Below the pieces are notes generated by a model. The model worked only from the letters and a program-made list of their open reading frames with translations, had not been told where the DNA came from and did no database searches. 5,493 bases of DNA from assembly GCA_002401045.1 (NCBI GenBank), contig NVSA01000043.1, positions 5,274 through 10,766 of the forward strand, read 5' to 3'. The DNA is from Paracoccaceae bacterium. Its GTDB lineage: Bacteria; Pseudomonadota; Alphaproteobacteria; Rhodobacterales; Rhodobacteraceae. Shown one piece after another: positions 1 through 5,493 of this stretch (position 1 is its first letter; each line of letters starts with the position of its first letter). A program made the translations under genes and the position numbers.

Positions 1-954
1 GAGCTGGGTAAAATGACACCCGAAGAACGCCAAGTGGCAGGGCCTGCGCTCAATGCGCTGAAAAACGAAGTGAATTCGGCGATTGCCGCGAAAAAATCAG
101 CCCTTGCAGATGTGGCACTGAACGAACGCTTGCAGGCCGAATGGATTGATGTGTCGCTTGCAGGGCGTCCGCGTCGCACAGGGACAATTCATCCGATCAG
201 TCAGGTGACTGAAGAGGTCGTGTCGATCTTTGCCTCGCTTGGGTTTGCGGTGGCTGAAGGCCCGCAAATCGAAAATGATTACTATAATTTTGATGCGCTC
301 AACATCGCGCCTGAACATCCCGCCCGCCAAGAGCATGATACCTTTTACATGCACCGCGCGGCGGATGATGATCGCCCACCCCACGTGTTGCGCACCCATA
401 CGTCCCCCGTGCAAATTCGTTATATGGAAAAACACGGCGCACCGTGCCGCATCATTTGCCCTGGCCGTGTGTACCGCGCCGATTATGACCAGACCCATAC
501 GCCGATGTTTCACCAATATGAAGGGCTGTGCATCGACAAAGATATTTCCATGGCGAACCTGAAATGGACGCTGGAAGAATTTTGTAGGTCGTTCTTTGAA
601 GTCGATGATATTGAGCTGCGTTTCCGCGCGTCACATTTCCCGTTCACCGAACCCTCTGCGGAAGTGGATATTCGTTGTTCTTGGGACAACGGCCAGTTGA
701 AACTGGGGCAAGGCGACGATTGGATGGAAATTCTAGGCTCAGGCATGGTTCATCCGAAAGTACTGCAAGCCGCAGGCGTTGACCCGATGGAATACCAAGG
801 CTTTGCCTTTGGCATGGGCATCGACCGTATTGCGATGCTGAAATACGGCATCCCTGATCTACGTGCATTCTTTGATAGCGACCTACGCTGGTTGCGCCAT
901 TATGGTTTCGCAAGCTTGGATATGCCTAATTTACATGGGGGGATTAGTCGGTGA
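1..954 (+). CDS. pheS: Phenylalanine--tRNA ligase alpha subunit, 3' part
   Basis: Catalytic alpha subunit of the cytoplasmic alpha2-beta2 class II synthetase that charges tRNA-Phe with phenylalanine using ATP. The frame is open from base 1 (GAG CTG GGT AAA ATG), so the gene begins before the window. The 317 codons seen lack roughly 40 N-terminal residues of a typical alphaproteobacterial PheS; the ATG at 13 is internal. Visible in order: the end of the N-terminal helical arm, the LAGRPRR linker, class II motif 1 region with [11 protein letters not shown] (241-273), the THTSPVQIR substrate-site segment (near 394-420), motif 2 region with GRVYRAD and FHQYEG (463-525), GSGMVHP (near 736-756) and motif 3 [10 protein letters not shown] (799-828). 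The C-terminus looks complete. The TGA stop (952-954) overlaps the next gene's GTG start. No frameshift or missing core motif was seen. Identification is very secure. Confidence 0.97.
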   Translation, partial: ELGKMTPEERQVAGPALNALKNEVNSAIAAKKSALADVALNERLQAEWIDVSLAGRPRRTGTIHPISQVTEEVVSIFASLGFAVAEGPQIENDYYNFDALNIAPEHPARQEHDTFYMHRAADDDRPPHVLRTHTSPVQIRYMEKHGAPCRIICPGRVYRADYDQTHTPMFHQYEGLCIDKDISMANLKWTLEEFCRSFFEVDDIELRFRASHFPFTEPSAEVDIRCSWDNGQLKLGQGDDWMEILGSGMVHPKVLQAAGVDPMEYQGFAFGMGIDRIAMLKYGIPDLRAFFDSDLRWLRHYGFASLDMPNLHGGISR

Positions 955-1349
955 GTAGCTGGGTCACCCCTTTATTAACTGCTATTGTAGCTGGTTTCAT
1001 TGGTGCTTGGTTGACATATGCTTTTGCTTTGAGAAAAGACCGTGAAGAGCGTCGAAGAGAAAGGATAGTGTCCCATTTGATTGAGGCCTATCGTAATATT
1101 GAGTTCGCAAGCAGTCGGAAGCCTTTAACCGAAGATGAAAAAACGAGGGTTGAAACATCAGTCGCAGCAATTTTCCTTTTTGGCAGCAAAAAGGCTGTTA
1201 ATGATGCAGAGGACTTTGTACATAGTATGGATGCAGAAAACCTTCTTCGCACTCTAAGAAATGAATTAAGAAATGAGCTTGATTTAGAGCCGCACGACGT
1301 GAAACTTCTGCATTTGCGGTTCAATAGGTTGACCGAGGATGTAAAATGA
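951..1349 (+). CDS. Small membrane-anchored protein of unknown function between pheS and pheT
   Basis: 132-residue protein that I cannot assign to a named family. Residues 8-27 form one hydrophobic helix ([20 protein letters not shown]), followed at once by a dense basic/acidic stretch ([11 protein letters not shown]). By the positive-inside rule this suggests an inner-membrane anchor with the remaining ~100 residues in the cytoplasm. The rest is charged and probably helical, including a repeated RNEL motif near residues 106-113. The GTG start at 951 is chosen because GGGGGGA (937-943) lies 7 bases upstream and GTGA overlaps the pheS stop, which suggests translational coupling. The TGA stop (1347-1349) overlaps an ATG in the same way. 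Codon use differs from pheS: AGA, AGG, CGA and ATA cluster at codons 28-39, and two 60-base lines counted by hand gave about 40-43% GC. This suggests acquired DNA. The ORF is convincing; its function is unknown. Confidence 0.8.
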   Translation: MSSWVTPLLTAIVAGFIGAWLTYAFALRKDREERRRERIVSHLIEAYRNIEFASSRKPLTEDEKTRVETSVAAIFLFGSKKAVNDAEDFVHSMDAENLLRTLRNELRNELDLEPHDVKLLHLRFNRLTEDVK

Positions 1350-1371
1350 AATTCACATTGTCCTAGTCAAA
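1346..1371 (+). pseudogene. pheT: Relic of the pheT 5' end (MKFTLS then TAG)
   Basis: ATG AAA TTC ACA TTG TCC TAG followed by TCAAA aligns with the live pheT start at 2074-2100 (ATG AAA TTC ACA CTC TCT TGG CTCAAA). By hand, 22 of 27 alignment columns match, with one single-base gap and the first 12 bases identical. Both copies encode MKFTLS. The differences in codons 5 and 6 are synonymous; the seventh codon is a stop instead of Trp. The relic ATG overlaps the preceding gene's stop (ATGA) and has GAGGA at 1335-1339, six bases upstream, a good ribosome binding site. It looks like the ancestral pheT start, left behind when pheT was displaced downstream. No similarity to pheT was seen after 1371. 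Alternatives are a chance match, or a six-codon leader ORF that is still translated. Confidence 0.65.
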
Positions 1372-1389
1372 AATATATTTAACCAATAT

Positions 1390-1671
1390 CTACCTCTCTG
1401 CCGCCTTTCCATAAACTATCCCGCGCGTACGTTTCCCCACAGCAATTACCACCACTACAATTTCCGTATCGCGGACTTCGTAAACCAGTCGATATCCTGC
1501 TTGGCGCAGTTTGATTTTATAGCGTTGTTTATCGCCGCTTAAACGTGATGCAGTGACGTGTGGATTTTCCAGCCGTTCCGCCAGTTTCTTTTTCAGTTGG
1601 GTTTGAACCGTTGCCCCCAGTTTGCGCCATTCTTTTTGCGCAGAGGGTAGAAACTCTAGCCTATAGGTCAT
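1390..1671 (-). CDS. relE: RelE-family mRNA interferase toxin
   Basis: 93-residue toxin of the RelE/StbE type, which enters the ribosomal A site and cleaves mRNA, stopping translation. It aligns without gaps, from memory, to E. coli RelE along most of its length: EWRKLG at 14-19, TVQTQLKKKLAERLENP, YKIKLRQAGYRLVYEV and AVGKR. The residues needed for RelE cleavage are all in place at matching numbers: Lys52, Lys54, Arg61, Arg81 and Tyr87. The gene therefore looks intact and the toxin probably active. Its ATG (1671-1669) lies inside the end of the antitoxin gene, an 11-base overlap, with no ribosome binding site needed beyond translational coupling. The gene ends at 1390, 19 bases from the pheT relic, with no clear terminator hairpin after it. 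It runs against pheS and pheT. The family is very secure; activity is inferred. Confidence 0.94.
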   Translation of the reverse strand: MTYRLEFLPSAQKEWRKLGATVQTQLKKKLAERLENPHVTASRLSGDKQRYKIKLRQAGYRLVYEVRDTEIVVVVIAVGKRTRGIVYGKAAER

Positions 1672-1909
1672 TTATGTCGACGGGAATGCCAACCTCATTC
1701 GCGCGACTATCGGCAATCGCATTCAGTTCCATATCTTCCAGCAATTCCACCATCGCTTGATATTCGTCGGCGGGGACGCAGTAAAATGCGGGTTCATTAC
1801 GGTTTAAGATCGCAACAGCACGGCCATTGCCTGCCGCAACGGTTCCCATTGGGTTTTTCTTTAGTTCTGTGATGCTGGACGTCATGTCTGCAAAAATTGC
1901 GTGTACCAT
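1661..1909 (-). CDS. stbD: StbD/Phd-YefM-type antitoxin
   Basis: 82-residue antitoxin partner of the RelE toxin. The N-terminal part has the Phd/YefM DNA-binding fold signature: SSITELKKNPMGTV (near 11-24), then AVAILNRNEPAFYCVP (near 32-47), a hallmark of the StbD subgroup. The acidic helical C-terminus (VELLEDMELNAIADSRAN) is the usual toxin-binding part and ends in INDL. In this family the antitoxin neutralises the toxin by direct binding and, alone or with the toxin, represses its own promoter. The first ATG (1909-1907) is preferred over the one at codon 9 because AAGGA (1922-1918) sits 8 bases upstream. The antitoxin comes first and overlaps the toxin by 11 bases, the usual order for keeping antitoxin in excess. 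A consensus-like promoter lies just upstream. The symbol reflects subgroup resemblance; Phd/YefM-family antitoxin is the safer name. Confidence 0.92.
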   Translation of the reverse strand: MVHAIFADMTSSITELKKNPMGTVAAGNGRAVAILNRNEPAFYCVPADEYQAMVELLEDMELNAIADSRANEVGIPVDINDL

Positions 1910-1935
1910 CTAACATTTCCTTAATGCGTTAAAAA

Positions 1936-1964
1936 TATATAGCACTTTAAAAGGTGTTTTTCAA
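1936..1964 (-). promoter_or_regulatory. Sigma70-type promoter of the toxin-antitoxin operon
   Basis: On the minus strand, TTGAAA (1964-1959) and TATATA (1941-1936) are separated by exactly 17 bases. This is a near-consensus -35/-10 pair. Transcription would start near 1929, giving a short leader with the AAGGA ribosome binding site and then the antitoxin ATG at 1909. Position, spacing and direction all fit; promoter activity is inferred. Confidence 0.72.
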
Positions 1965-1980
1965 GACACTCTTAAAGGTG
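1943..1980. repeat. Paired operator-like repeats at the toxin-antitoxin promoter
   Basis: Two 14-base copies, CACTTTAAAAGGTG (1943-1956) and CACTCTTAAAGGTG (1967-1980), match at 12 of 14 positions and are offset by 24 bases, just over two helical turns. Each is an imperfect palindrome (CAC...GTG ends). One copy fills the spacer between -35 and -10; the other lies just upstream of -35. Between them GTGTTTT/AAGACAC forms a further inverted repeat (1954-1969). This arrangement suits autorepression by the antitoxin or toxin-antitoxin complex. The operator role is inferred from position and from what is known of such modules. Confidence 0.55.
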
Positions 1981-2073
1981 CGTTCTGTAGGTTGGATTTC
2001 AAGCAAGCCTCTTTTCATTCATGCGGCAATCAGCTAGATCATTTGCAAAGAAATTAACAATTGTGACGGCTCG

Positions 2074-4488
2074 ATGAAATTCACACTCTCTTGGCTCAAA
2101 TGCCACCTCGATACAGATGCTTCTGTCGATGAAATCACCTACGCGCTGACTGACCTTGGGTTGGAAGTCGAAGAGGTGGTGAACCCGATGGATACCTTGG
2201 CAGATTTCACGATTGGCTATGTCAAACATGCCGAAAAGCACCCCGATGCGGATAAGTTGAAGGTCTGTAAGGTCGATACCGATGACGGTGAATTGCAAAT
2301 TATTTGCGGTGCGCCCAATGCGCGCGTGGGCATCTATGTGGTTGTCGCAAAGCCTGGTGTTTATGTGCCAGGGCTGGATATTACCATTGGTGTTGGCAAA
2401 ATTCGCGGTATTGAATCCTACGGCATGATGGCATCTGAAAAAGAGCTGGAACTCTCGGATGAGCATGACGGTATTATTGAGCTAGATGGCGCGCCAAAGG
2501 TTGGCTCGAAATTCGTTGATTATCTAGTTGCTAATACGCCTGAAAAAATTGATCCGATGATTGAAATTGCGATCACGCCGAACCGCCCTGATGCGCTGGG
2601 TGTGCGTGGCATTGCCCGTGATCTCGCCGCGCGTGGTTTGGGGACGTTGAAAAACGCTGACTTGGATGCGCCGATTAAAGCCAGCTTTAAATCTGACCTT
2701 AGCATCAGTATTGACGCTGACACGTTGGATGGTTGTCCTGTGTTCTACGGGCGGGTGATTAAGGGCGTGAAAAACGGTGCCAGCCCTGCTTGGTTGCAAG
2801 CGGCACTAAAAGCGATTGGGTTGCGTCCGATTTCATTCCTTGTCGATGTAACGAATTTTTTCACCTATGACCGCAACCGTCCGCTGCATGTTTTTGATGT
2901 AGATAAAGTGCAGGGGAACCTGCGGGTTCACCGCGCTAAAGGCGGCGAAAAAATGGTCGCGCTTGATGATAAAGAATACACGCTTGAAGCGGGTATGATG
3001 GTTATTTCTGATGACCAAGGTGCTGAAAGTATTGCGGGAGTTATGGGTGGTTTGGCAACGGGCTGTACGGAGGACACGGTTAATGTCTTCGTTGAAAGTG
3101 CCTATTGGGATCCGATTACCATCGCGATGACAGGGCGTAAATTAAAGATCAATTCAGATGCGCGCTACCGTTTTGAGCGGGGCGTTGACCCTGCATTTAC
3201 ACCCGTAGGTTTGGATTTAGCGACACAGATGATTTTAGATCATTGTGGCGGCGAAGCATCCGAAGTGATCGTCGCGGGTAAGGTTCCTGACACCACGCGC
3301 AGCTATACTTTGGATACGGACCGCGTGAAATCTTTGGTAGGCATGGATATTCCAGCCGATGAACAGCGTGCAACGCTGAAAGCCTTGGGCTTTGATTTGC
3401 AAGGTGATCAGTCATTTGTGCCAAGCTGGCGCCCCGATGTTTTGGGTGAGGCTGATTTGGTCGAAGAAATTGCCCGTGTTGCATCCTTGACCAAACTTAA
3501 AGGCGTGCCGTTACCACCCCTATCCGTAGGGGTGCCAAAACCGATTTTAACACCGATGCAACGGCGTGAAACCATGGCGCGGCGCACCTGTGCGACGTTG
3601 GGGTATAATGAGTGCGTGACCTATTCATTCATTGATAAGTCCAGTGCACAATTGTTTGGTGGCGGGTCTGATGCGGTGATGATCGGCAACCCGATTTCCA
3701 CGGATATGAGTCATATGCGCCCCTCGCTTTTGCCTGGACTTTTGCAAGCGGCGGCACGCAATCAAGCGCGTGGTATTTTGGATATGGCGTTGTTTGAAGT
3801 GGGCCCTGTTTTTCATGGTGGCGAGCCTGATGAACAAGAAGTTTTAGCTACTGGTATTTTAGTCGGTCACACAGGGCCGCGTGATGCCCATGGCGCGCGT
3901 CGACCCGTTGATGTTTATGATGCTAAGGCCGATGCCGAGGCGGTTTTATCTGCGATTGGTGCGCCTGAAAAACTGATGGTTCTACGTGGTGCTAGCACTT
4001 GGTGGCACCCTGGTCGTTCAGGGAAACTATCGCTTGGACCCAAAAACATTATGTGTGCTTTTGGTGAATTGCATCCTAAAGTTTTGGACGCAATGGATAT
4101 TAAAGGCCCTGCCGTGGCCTTTGCTGTGCATGTTGAGAAACCACCGTTTCCAAAGCGTAAATCTGCAACGCGCCCTGCGTTGAAAATATCTGATTTGCAA
4201 TCTGTTGAACGTGATTTTGCCTTTGTTGTCGATGCGGATGTTGAAGCGTTGACGTTGATCAATGCCGCCAAAGGGGCGGATAAAGCCTTGATCACGCAAG
4301 CGAGTGTTTTTGATGTGTTTTCAGGTGAAAAGGCCGAAGCGCAAATGGGGGCTGGTAAAAAGTCCATTGCGATTTCTGTACGTCTACAGCCGACAAAGGC
4401 TACCTTGACTGATAAAGATATCGAAGCGGTTGCTGATAAGATTGTTGAAAAAGTTGCTAAGGCAACGGGCGGTAAATTGCGCAGTTAA
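2074..4488 (+). CDS. pheT: Phenylalanine--tRNA ligase beta subunit
   Basis: 804-residue beta subunit, the normal length, pairing with PheS. It carries tRNA binding and editing of misacylated Tyr-tRNA-Phe. Domains in order: canonical N-terminus MKFTLSWLK; EMAP/tRNA-binding domain (about 40-150, with HPDADKLKVCKVD and CGAPNARVG); the ITPNRPDALGVRGIARDLAA junction (about 167-186); B3/B4 editing domain (about 210-375, with GLRPISFLVDVTNF, RPLHVFD and ARYRFERGVDP); B5 domain (about 405-475, ending in SWRPDVLGEADLVEEIARV); catalytic-like core (about 490-690); and C-terminal FDX-ACB anticodon-binding domain (about 710-804, with SVERDFAFVVD). The ATG at 2074 is fixed by the conserved N-terminus, yet no Shine-Dalgarno sequence lies at the usual distance (the 20 bases before it end in GTGACGGCTCG). 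Pairing with pheS is interrupted by 1.1 kb. A weak possible promoter is TTTTCA (2012-2017), 17 bases, TAGATC (2035-2040); otherwise it depends on read-through. Confidence 0.98.
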   Translation: MKFTLSWLKCHLDTDASVDEITYALTDLGLEVEEVVNPMDTLADFTIGYVKHAEKHPDADKLKVCKVDTDDGELQIICGAPNARVGIYVVVAKPGVYVPGLDITIGVGKIRGIESYGMMASEKELELSDEHDGIIELDGAPKVGSKFVDYLVANTPEKIDPMIEIAITPNRPDALGVRGIARDLAARGLGTLKNADLDAPIKASFKSDLSISIDADTLDGCPVFYGRVIKGVKNGASPAWLQAALKAIGLRPISFLVDVTNFFTYDRNRPLHVFDVDKVQGNLRVHRAKGGEKMVALDDKEYTLEAGMMVISDDQGAESIAGVMGGLATGCTEDTVNVFVESAYWDPITIAMTGRKLKINSDARYRFERGVDPAFTPVGLDLATQMILDHCGGEASEVIVAGKVPDTTRSYTLDTDRVKSLVGMDIPADEQRATLKALGFDLQGDQSFVPSWRPDVLGEADLVEEIARVASLTKLKGVPLPPLSVGVPKPILTPMQRRETMARRTCATLGYNECVTYSFIDKSSAQLFGGGSDAVMIGNPISTDMSHMRPSLLPGLLQAAARNQARGILDMALFEVGPVFHGGEPDEQEVLATGILVGHTGPRDAHGARRPVDVYDAKADAEAVLSAIGAPEKLMVLRGASTWWHPGRSGKLSLGPKNIMCAFGELHPKVLDAMDIKGPAVAFAVHVEKPPFPKRKSATRPALKISDLQSVERDFAFVVDADVEALTLINAAKGADKALITQASVFDVFSGEKAEAQMGAGKKSIAISVRLQPTKATLTDKDIEAVADKIVEKVAKATGGKLRS
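3515..3534 (+). other. Strong hairpin with UCCG tetraloop inside pheT
   Basis: CACCCCTA (3515-3522) and TAGGGGTG (3527-3534) form a perfect 8-bp stem closed by TCCG, which fits the stable UNCG tetraloop class. It lies in codons for PLPPLSVGV, between the B5 domain and the catalytic-like core. There is no U-tract directly after it, so it is not a typical terminator. It could slow translation at a domain boundary or affect mRNA stability; it could equally be a by-product of proline and glycine codon choice. Confidence 0.4.
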
Positions 4489-4502
4489 ACACTGCGCAAT
4501 TT
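4474..4502. terminator. Bidirectional terminator between pheT and the glutathione S-transferase gene
   Basis: AAATTGCGCAGT (4474-4485) and ACTGCGCAATTT (4491-4502) are perfect reverse complements, giving a 12-bp stem with the 5-base loop TAAAC. The pheT stop codon TAA forms the first three loop bases. The stem has a GC-rich centre and A/T ends, so it carries a short A-run before and T-run after on both strands. It sits 3 bases from the end of the convergent gene (4506). It fits a shared intrinsic terminator, although the T-run is only three bases. Confidence 0.75.
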
Positions 4503-4505
4503 GCA

Positions 4506-5207
4506 CTAATCGCGTGGCGGTTTGGTGAGACCAACTTGCACGGCTGGGCGTGCAAGAAAACGCTCTAGGTAGGCTGGTACATTTTTGAGATCGTCCCAGT
4601 TTACCAAGTCGCCTGCTTCGTAAAAACCGTAGAGAGACCGTAGCCAAGGTGCGATTGCGATATCGGCAATCGAGTAATCGCCAGCGATCCAGTCTTGGCC
4701 TTCAAGCTGTGTATCTAGGACTTTTAAGAGACGAATAGCTTCGGCGACATAGCGAGCCTTGGGGCGTGGGTCTTCGATGTCTTTACCTGCAAATTTATGA
4801 AAAAACCCAAGCTGGCCAAACATCGGGCCAATGCCGCCCATTTGGAACATCAACCATTGTAATGTTTGATAGCGGGTTGCGGCGTCTGTTGATAAAAACT
4901 TGCCTGTTTTTTCGGCTAGATAAATTAAAATAGCACCGCTTTCCCAGATGCCAAACGGGGTGCCATCGGGGCCATTCGGATCAATCATTGCAGGAATTTT
5001 ATTGTTTGGGTTAAGCGATATAAACTCTGGTGTCATTTGGTCATCTGTCCCGAAACTGACCAAATGCGGTTCATAATCTAAGCCGCATTCTTCTAGCATG
5101 ATGGATGCTTTTACGCCGTTTGGTGTTGGCAAGGAATAGAGCTGGATGATGCCTGCATTTTGGGCTGGCCATTTTTTGGTGATGGGAAAGTCAGATAGCT
5201 TGGTCAT
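4506..5207 (-). CDS. Glutathione S-transferase, Nu class (YfcG/YghU-like)
   Basis: 233-residue soluble protein of the glutathione S-transferase superfamily. Members of the Nu class (E. coli YfcG, YghU) act as glutathione-dependent disulfide reductases and peroxidases. The thioredoxin-like domain spans about residues 20-102: LYSLPTPNGVKASIMLEE carries the class-typical Thr28/Asn30, NPNNKIPAM has the cis-proline (Pro72), and WESGAILIYLAEKTG has the Glu-Ser pair that binds the glutathione gamma-glutamyl group. The all-helical domain follows (about 112-225), with LQWLMFQMGGIGPMFGQ and WIAGDYSIADIAIAPW, the S-x-x-D N-cap motif. The ATG at 5207 is chosen because AGGAG (5219-5215) is 7 bases upstream and homology starts soon after; the frame stays open to an ATG at 5345, but those 46 extra residues look non-conserved. 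It is convergent with pheT and divergent from mscL. The family is secure; substrate unknown. Confidence 0.93.
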   Translation of the reverse strand: MTKLSDFPITKKWPAQNAGIIQLYSLPTPNGVKASIMLEECGLDYEPHLVSFGTDDQMTPEFISLNPNNKIPAMIDPNGPDGTPFGIWESGAILIYLAEKTGKFLSTDAATRYQTLQWLMFQMGGIGPMFGQLGFFHKFAGKDIEDPRPKARYVAEAIRLLKVLDTQLEGQDWIAGDYSIADIAIAPWLRSLYGFYEAGDLVNWDDLKNVPAYLERFLARPAVQVGLTKPPRD

Positions 5208-5231
5208 TATTAGTCTCCTGAGGTTTCCCAA

Positions 5232-5260
5232 ATAATCTAGCGCGTGGGGGCATAATTCAA
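5232..5260 (-). promoter_or_regulatory. Candidate promoter of the glutathione S-transferase gene
   Basis: On the minus strand, TTGAAT (5260-5255) and GATTAT (5237-5232) are 17 bases apart. Transcription would start near 5225, just before the AGGAG ribosome binding site, leaving a leader of roughly 17 bases. This fits the start at 5207 and would exclude the longer frame that begins at 5345. The -10 matches consensus at only four of six positions, so this is tentative. No convincing promoter for mscL was found in the same 153-base divergent spacer. Confidence 0.4.
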
Positions 5261-5360
5261 GCGGTATGCGAATGAAAACCACAAATTTCTTGAAAAAATA
5301 CAGATATATGCCCATGTATGTTGCACGAGCAGGAAGCTTGGTCAAAATAGGGGACGTAAA

Positions 5361-5493
5361 ATGTTAAAAGAATTTAAAGACTTTATTGCTAAAGGCAATG
5401 TAATGGACATGGCCGTGGGTATCATTATTGGTGCGGCATTCACCGCGATTGTGTCATCGCTGGTTGGTGATTTAATCAATCCGATTATTGCGC
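5361..5493 (+). CDS. mscL: Large-conductance mechanosensitive channel MscL, 5' part
   Basis: Inner-membrane channel that opens under membrane tension and releases solutes during hypo-osmotic shock; it works as a homopentamer. The window holds the first 44 codons plus one base, and the gene runs off the end. The cytoplasmic N-terminal amphipathic helix ([18 protein letters not shown]) and the pore-lining first transmembrane helix ([26 protein letters not shown]) are both visible and closely match the family, including the GNVxDxAVGxIIGAAF pattern. AGGGGA (5349-5354) lies 6 bases before the ATG. It is divergent from the glutathione S-transferase gene. Identification is secure despite truncation by the window edge. 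Confidence 0.96.
   Translation, partial: MLKEFKDFIAKGNVMDMAVGIIIGAAFTAIVSSLVGDLINPIIA

Larger units (their letters stand above)
1346..2073. other. Probable toxin-antitoxin insertion at the pheT start
   Basis: This 728-base interval runs from the relic pheT start to the base before the live pheT start, so it is flanked by two imperfect copies of the same ~26-base sequence. Inside are only an opposite-strand toxin-antitoxin pair, its promoter, and about 90 bases (1981-2073) without a gene. No transposase, integrase or terminal inverted repeat is present, so it is not a recognisable insertion sequence. Two explanations fit: site-specific or homologous insertion that rebuilt the pheT start, or recombination between two pheT alleles with the module between them. 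The repeats are seen directly; insertion is inferred from the broken operon layout. Confidence 0.5.

Noticed and set aside
97..516. Long minus-strand open frames inside pheS (and similar ones inside pheT)
   Set aside because: They are shadows of the real genes; their translations show no family features and PheS/PheT account for the sequence.
1369..1940. AAAAATATAT at both 1369-1378 and 1931-1940, as possible insertion-boundary repeats
   Set aside because: The sequence is low complexity, and the second copy is explained by the -10 region of the toxin-antitoxin promoter; chance is likely.
2057..2064. ACAATTGT palindrome just before pheT, as a regulator binding site
   Set aside because: An 8-base AT-rich palindrome in an AT-rich spacer is not enough evidence for an operator.
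5290..5319. TTGAAA (5290-5295) followed by ATGTAT (5314-5319) as an mscL promoter
   Set aside because: The -10 matches consensus at only two of six positions with an 18-base spacer; alternatives are no better.
5208..5345. In-frame N-terminal extension of the glutathione S-transferase (46 residues, from an ATG at 5345)
   Set aside because: The residues do not resemble any part of the family, a clear AGGAG site precedes the ATG at 5207, and a candidate promoter at 5232-5260 lies downstream of the longer start.
5272..5367. 31-codon ORF on the plus strand ([15 protein letters not shown]...) overlapping the mscL start
   Set aside because: It has no good ribosome binding site and is short enough to arise by chance. 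Its stop 7 bases into mscL could suggest coupling, but mscL has its own AGGGGA site.

Overview
The window reads as a chromosomal segment of an alphaproteobacterium. The best guess is the Rhodobacterales/Roseobacter group, from the style of the PheS, PheT and glutathione S-transferase proteins and a GC content near 50%; the order-level placement is inference. Most of it is housekeeping: the 3' part of pheS (1-954), complete pheT (2074-4488), a convergent Nu-class glutathione S-transferase gene (4506-5207, minus) and the first 44 codons of mscL (5361-5493). A perfect 12-bp stem that includes the pheT stop codon separates the two convergent genes and probably acts as a bidirectional terminator.

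The unusual part is 951-2073, where the essential pheS-pheT pair is split by about 1.1 kb of accessory DNA in two layers. First comes a small gene for a membrane-anchored protein of unknown function (951-1349). It overlaps the pheS stop as GTGA and ends as ATGA on a second ATG. That second ATG starts a 26-base relic of the pheT 5' end (1346-1371) that reads MKFTLS and then a TAG stop where pheT has Trp. Next comes a complete RelE-type toxin-antitoxin pair on the opposite strand (1390-1909), with its own near-consensus promoter and a pair of operator-like repeats. The intact pheT start lies 728 bases downstream of the relic start.

The simplest reading is an ancestral pheS-orf-pheT operon with overlapping genes (GTGA, ATGA), later broken exactly at the pheT start by arrival of the toxin-antitoxin module. 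The relic differs from the live start at synonymous positions as well as carrying a nonsense change, so it looks like a diverged allele of the pheT start rather than a fresh target-site duplication. The relic kept a good Shine-Dalgarno sequence, whereas the live pheT start has none that is recognisable.

Functionally, PheS and PheT form the alpha2-beta2 phenylalanyl-tRNA synthetase. The toxin-antitoxin pair is transcribed against the pheST direction, so read-through from pheS to pheT would be antisense to the toxin and antitoxin mRNA. The glutathione S-transferase and mscL genes are divergent from each other and not obviously linked in function to the rest.
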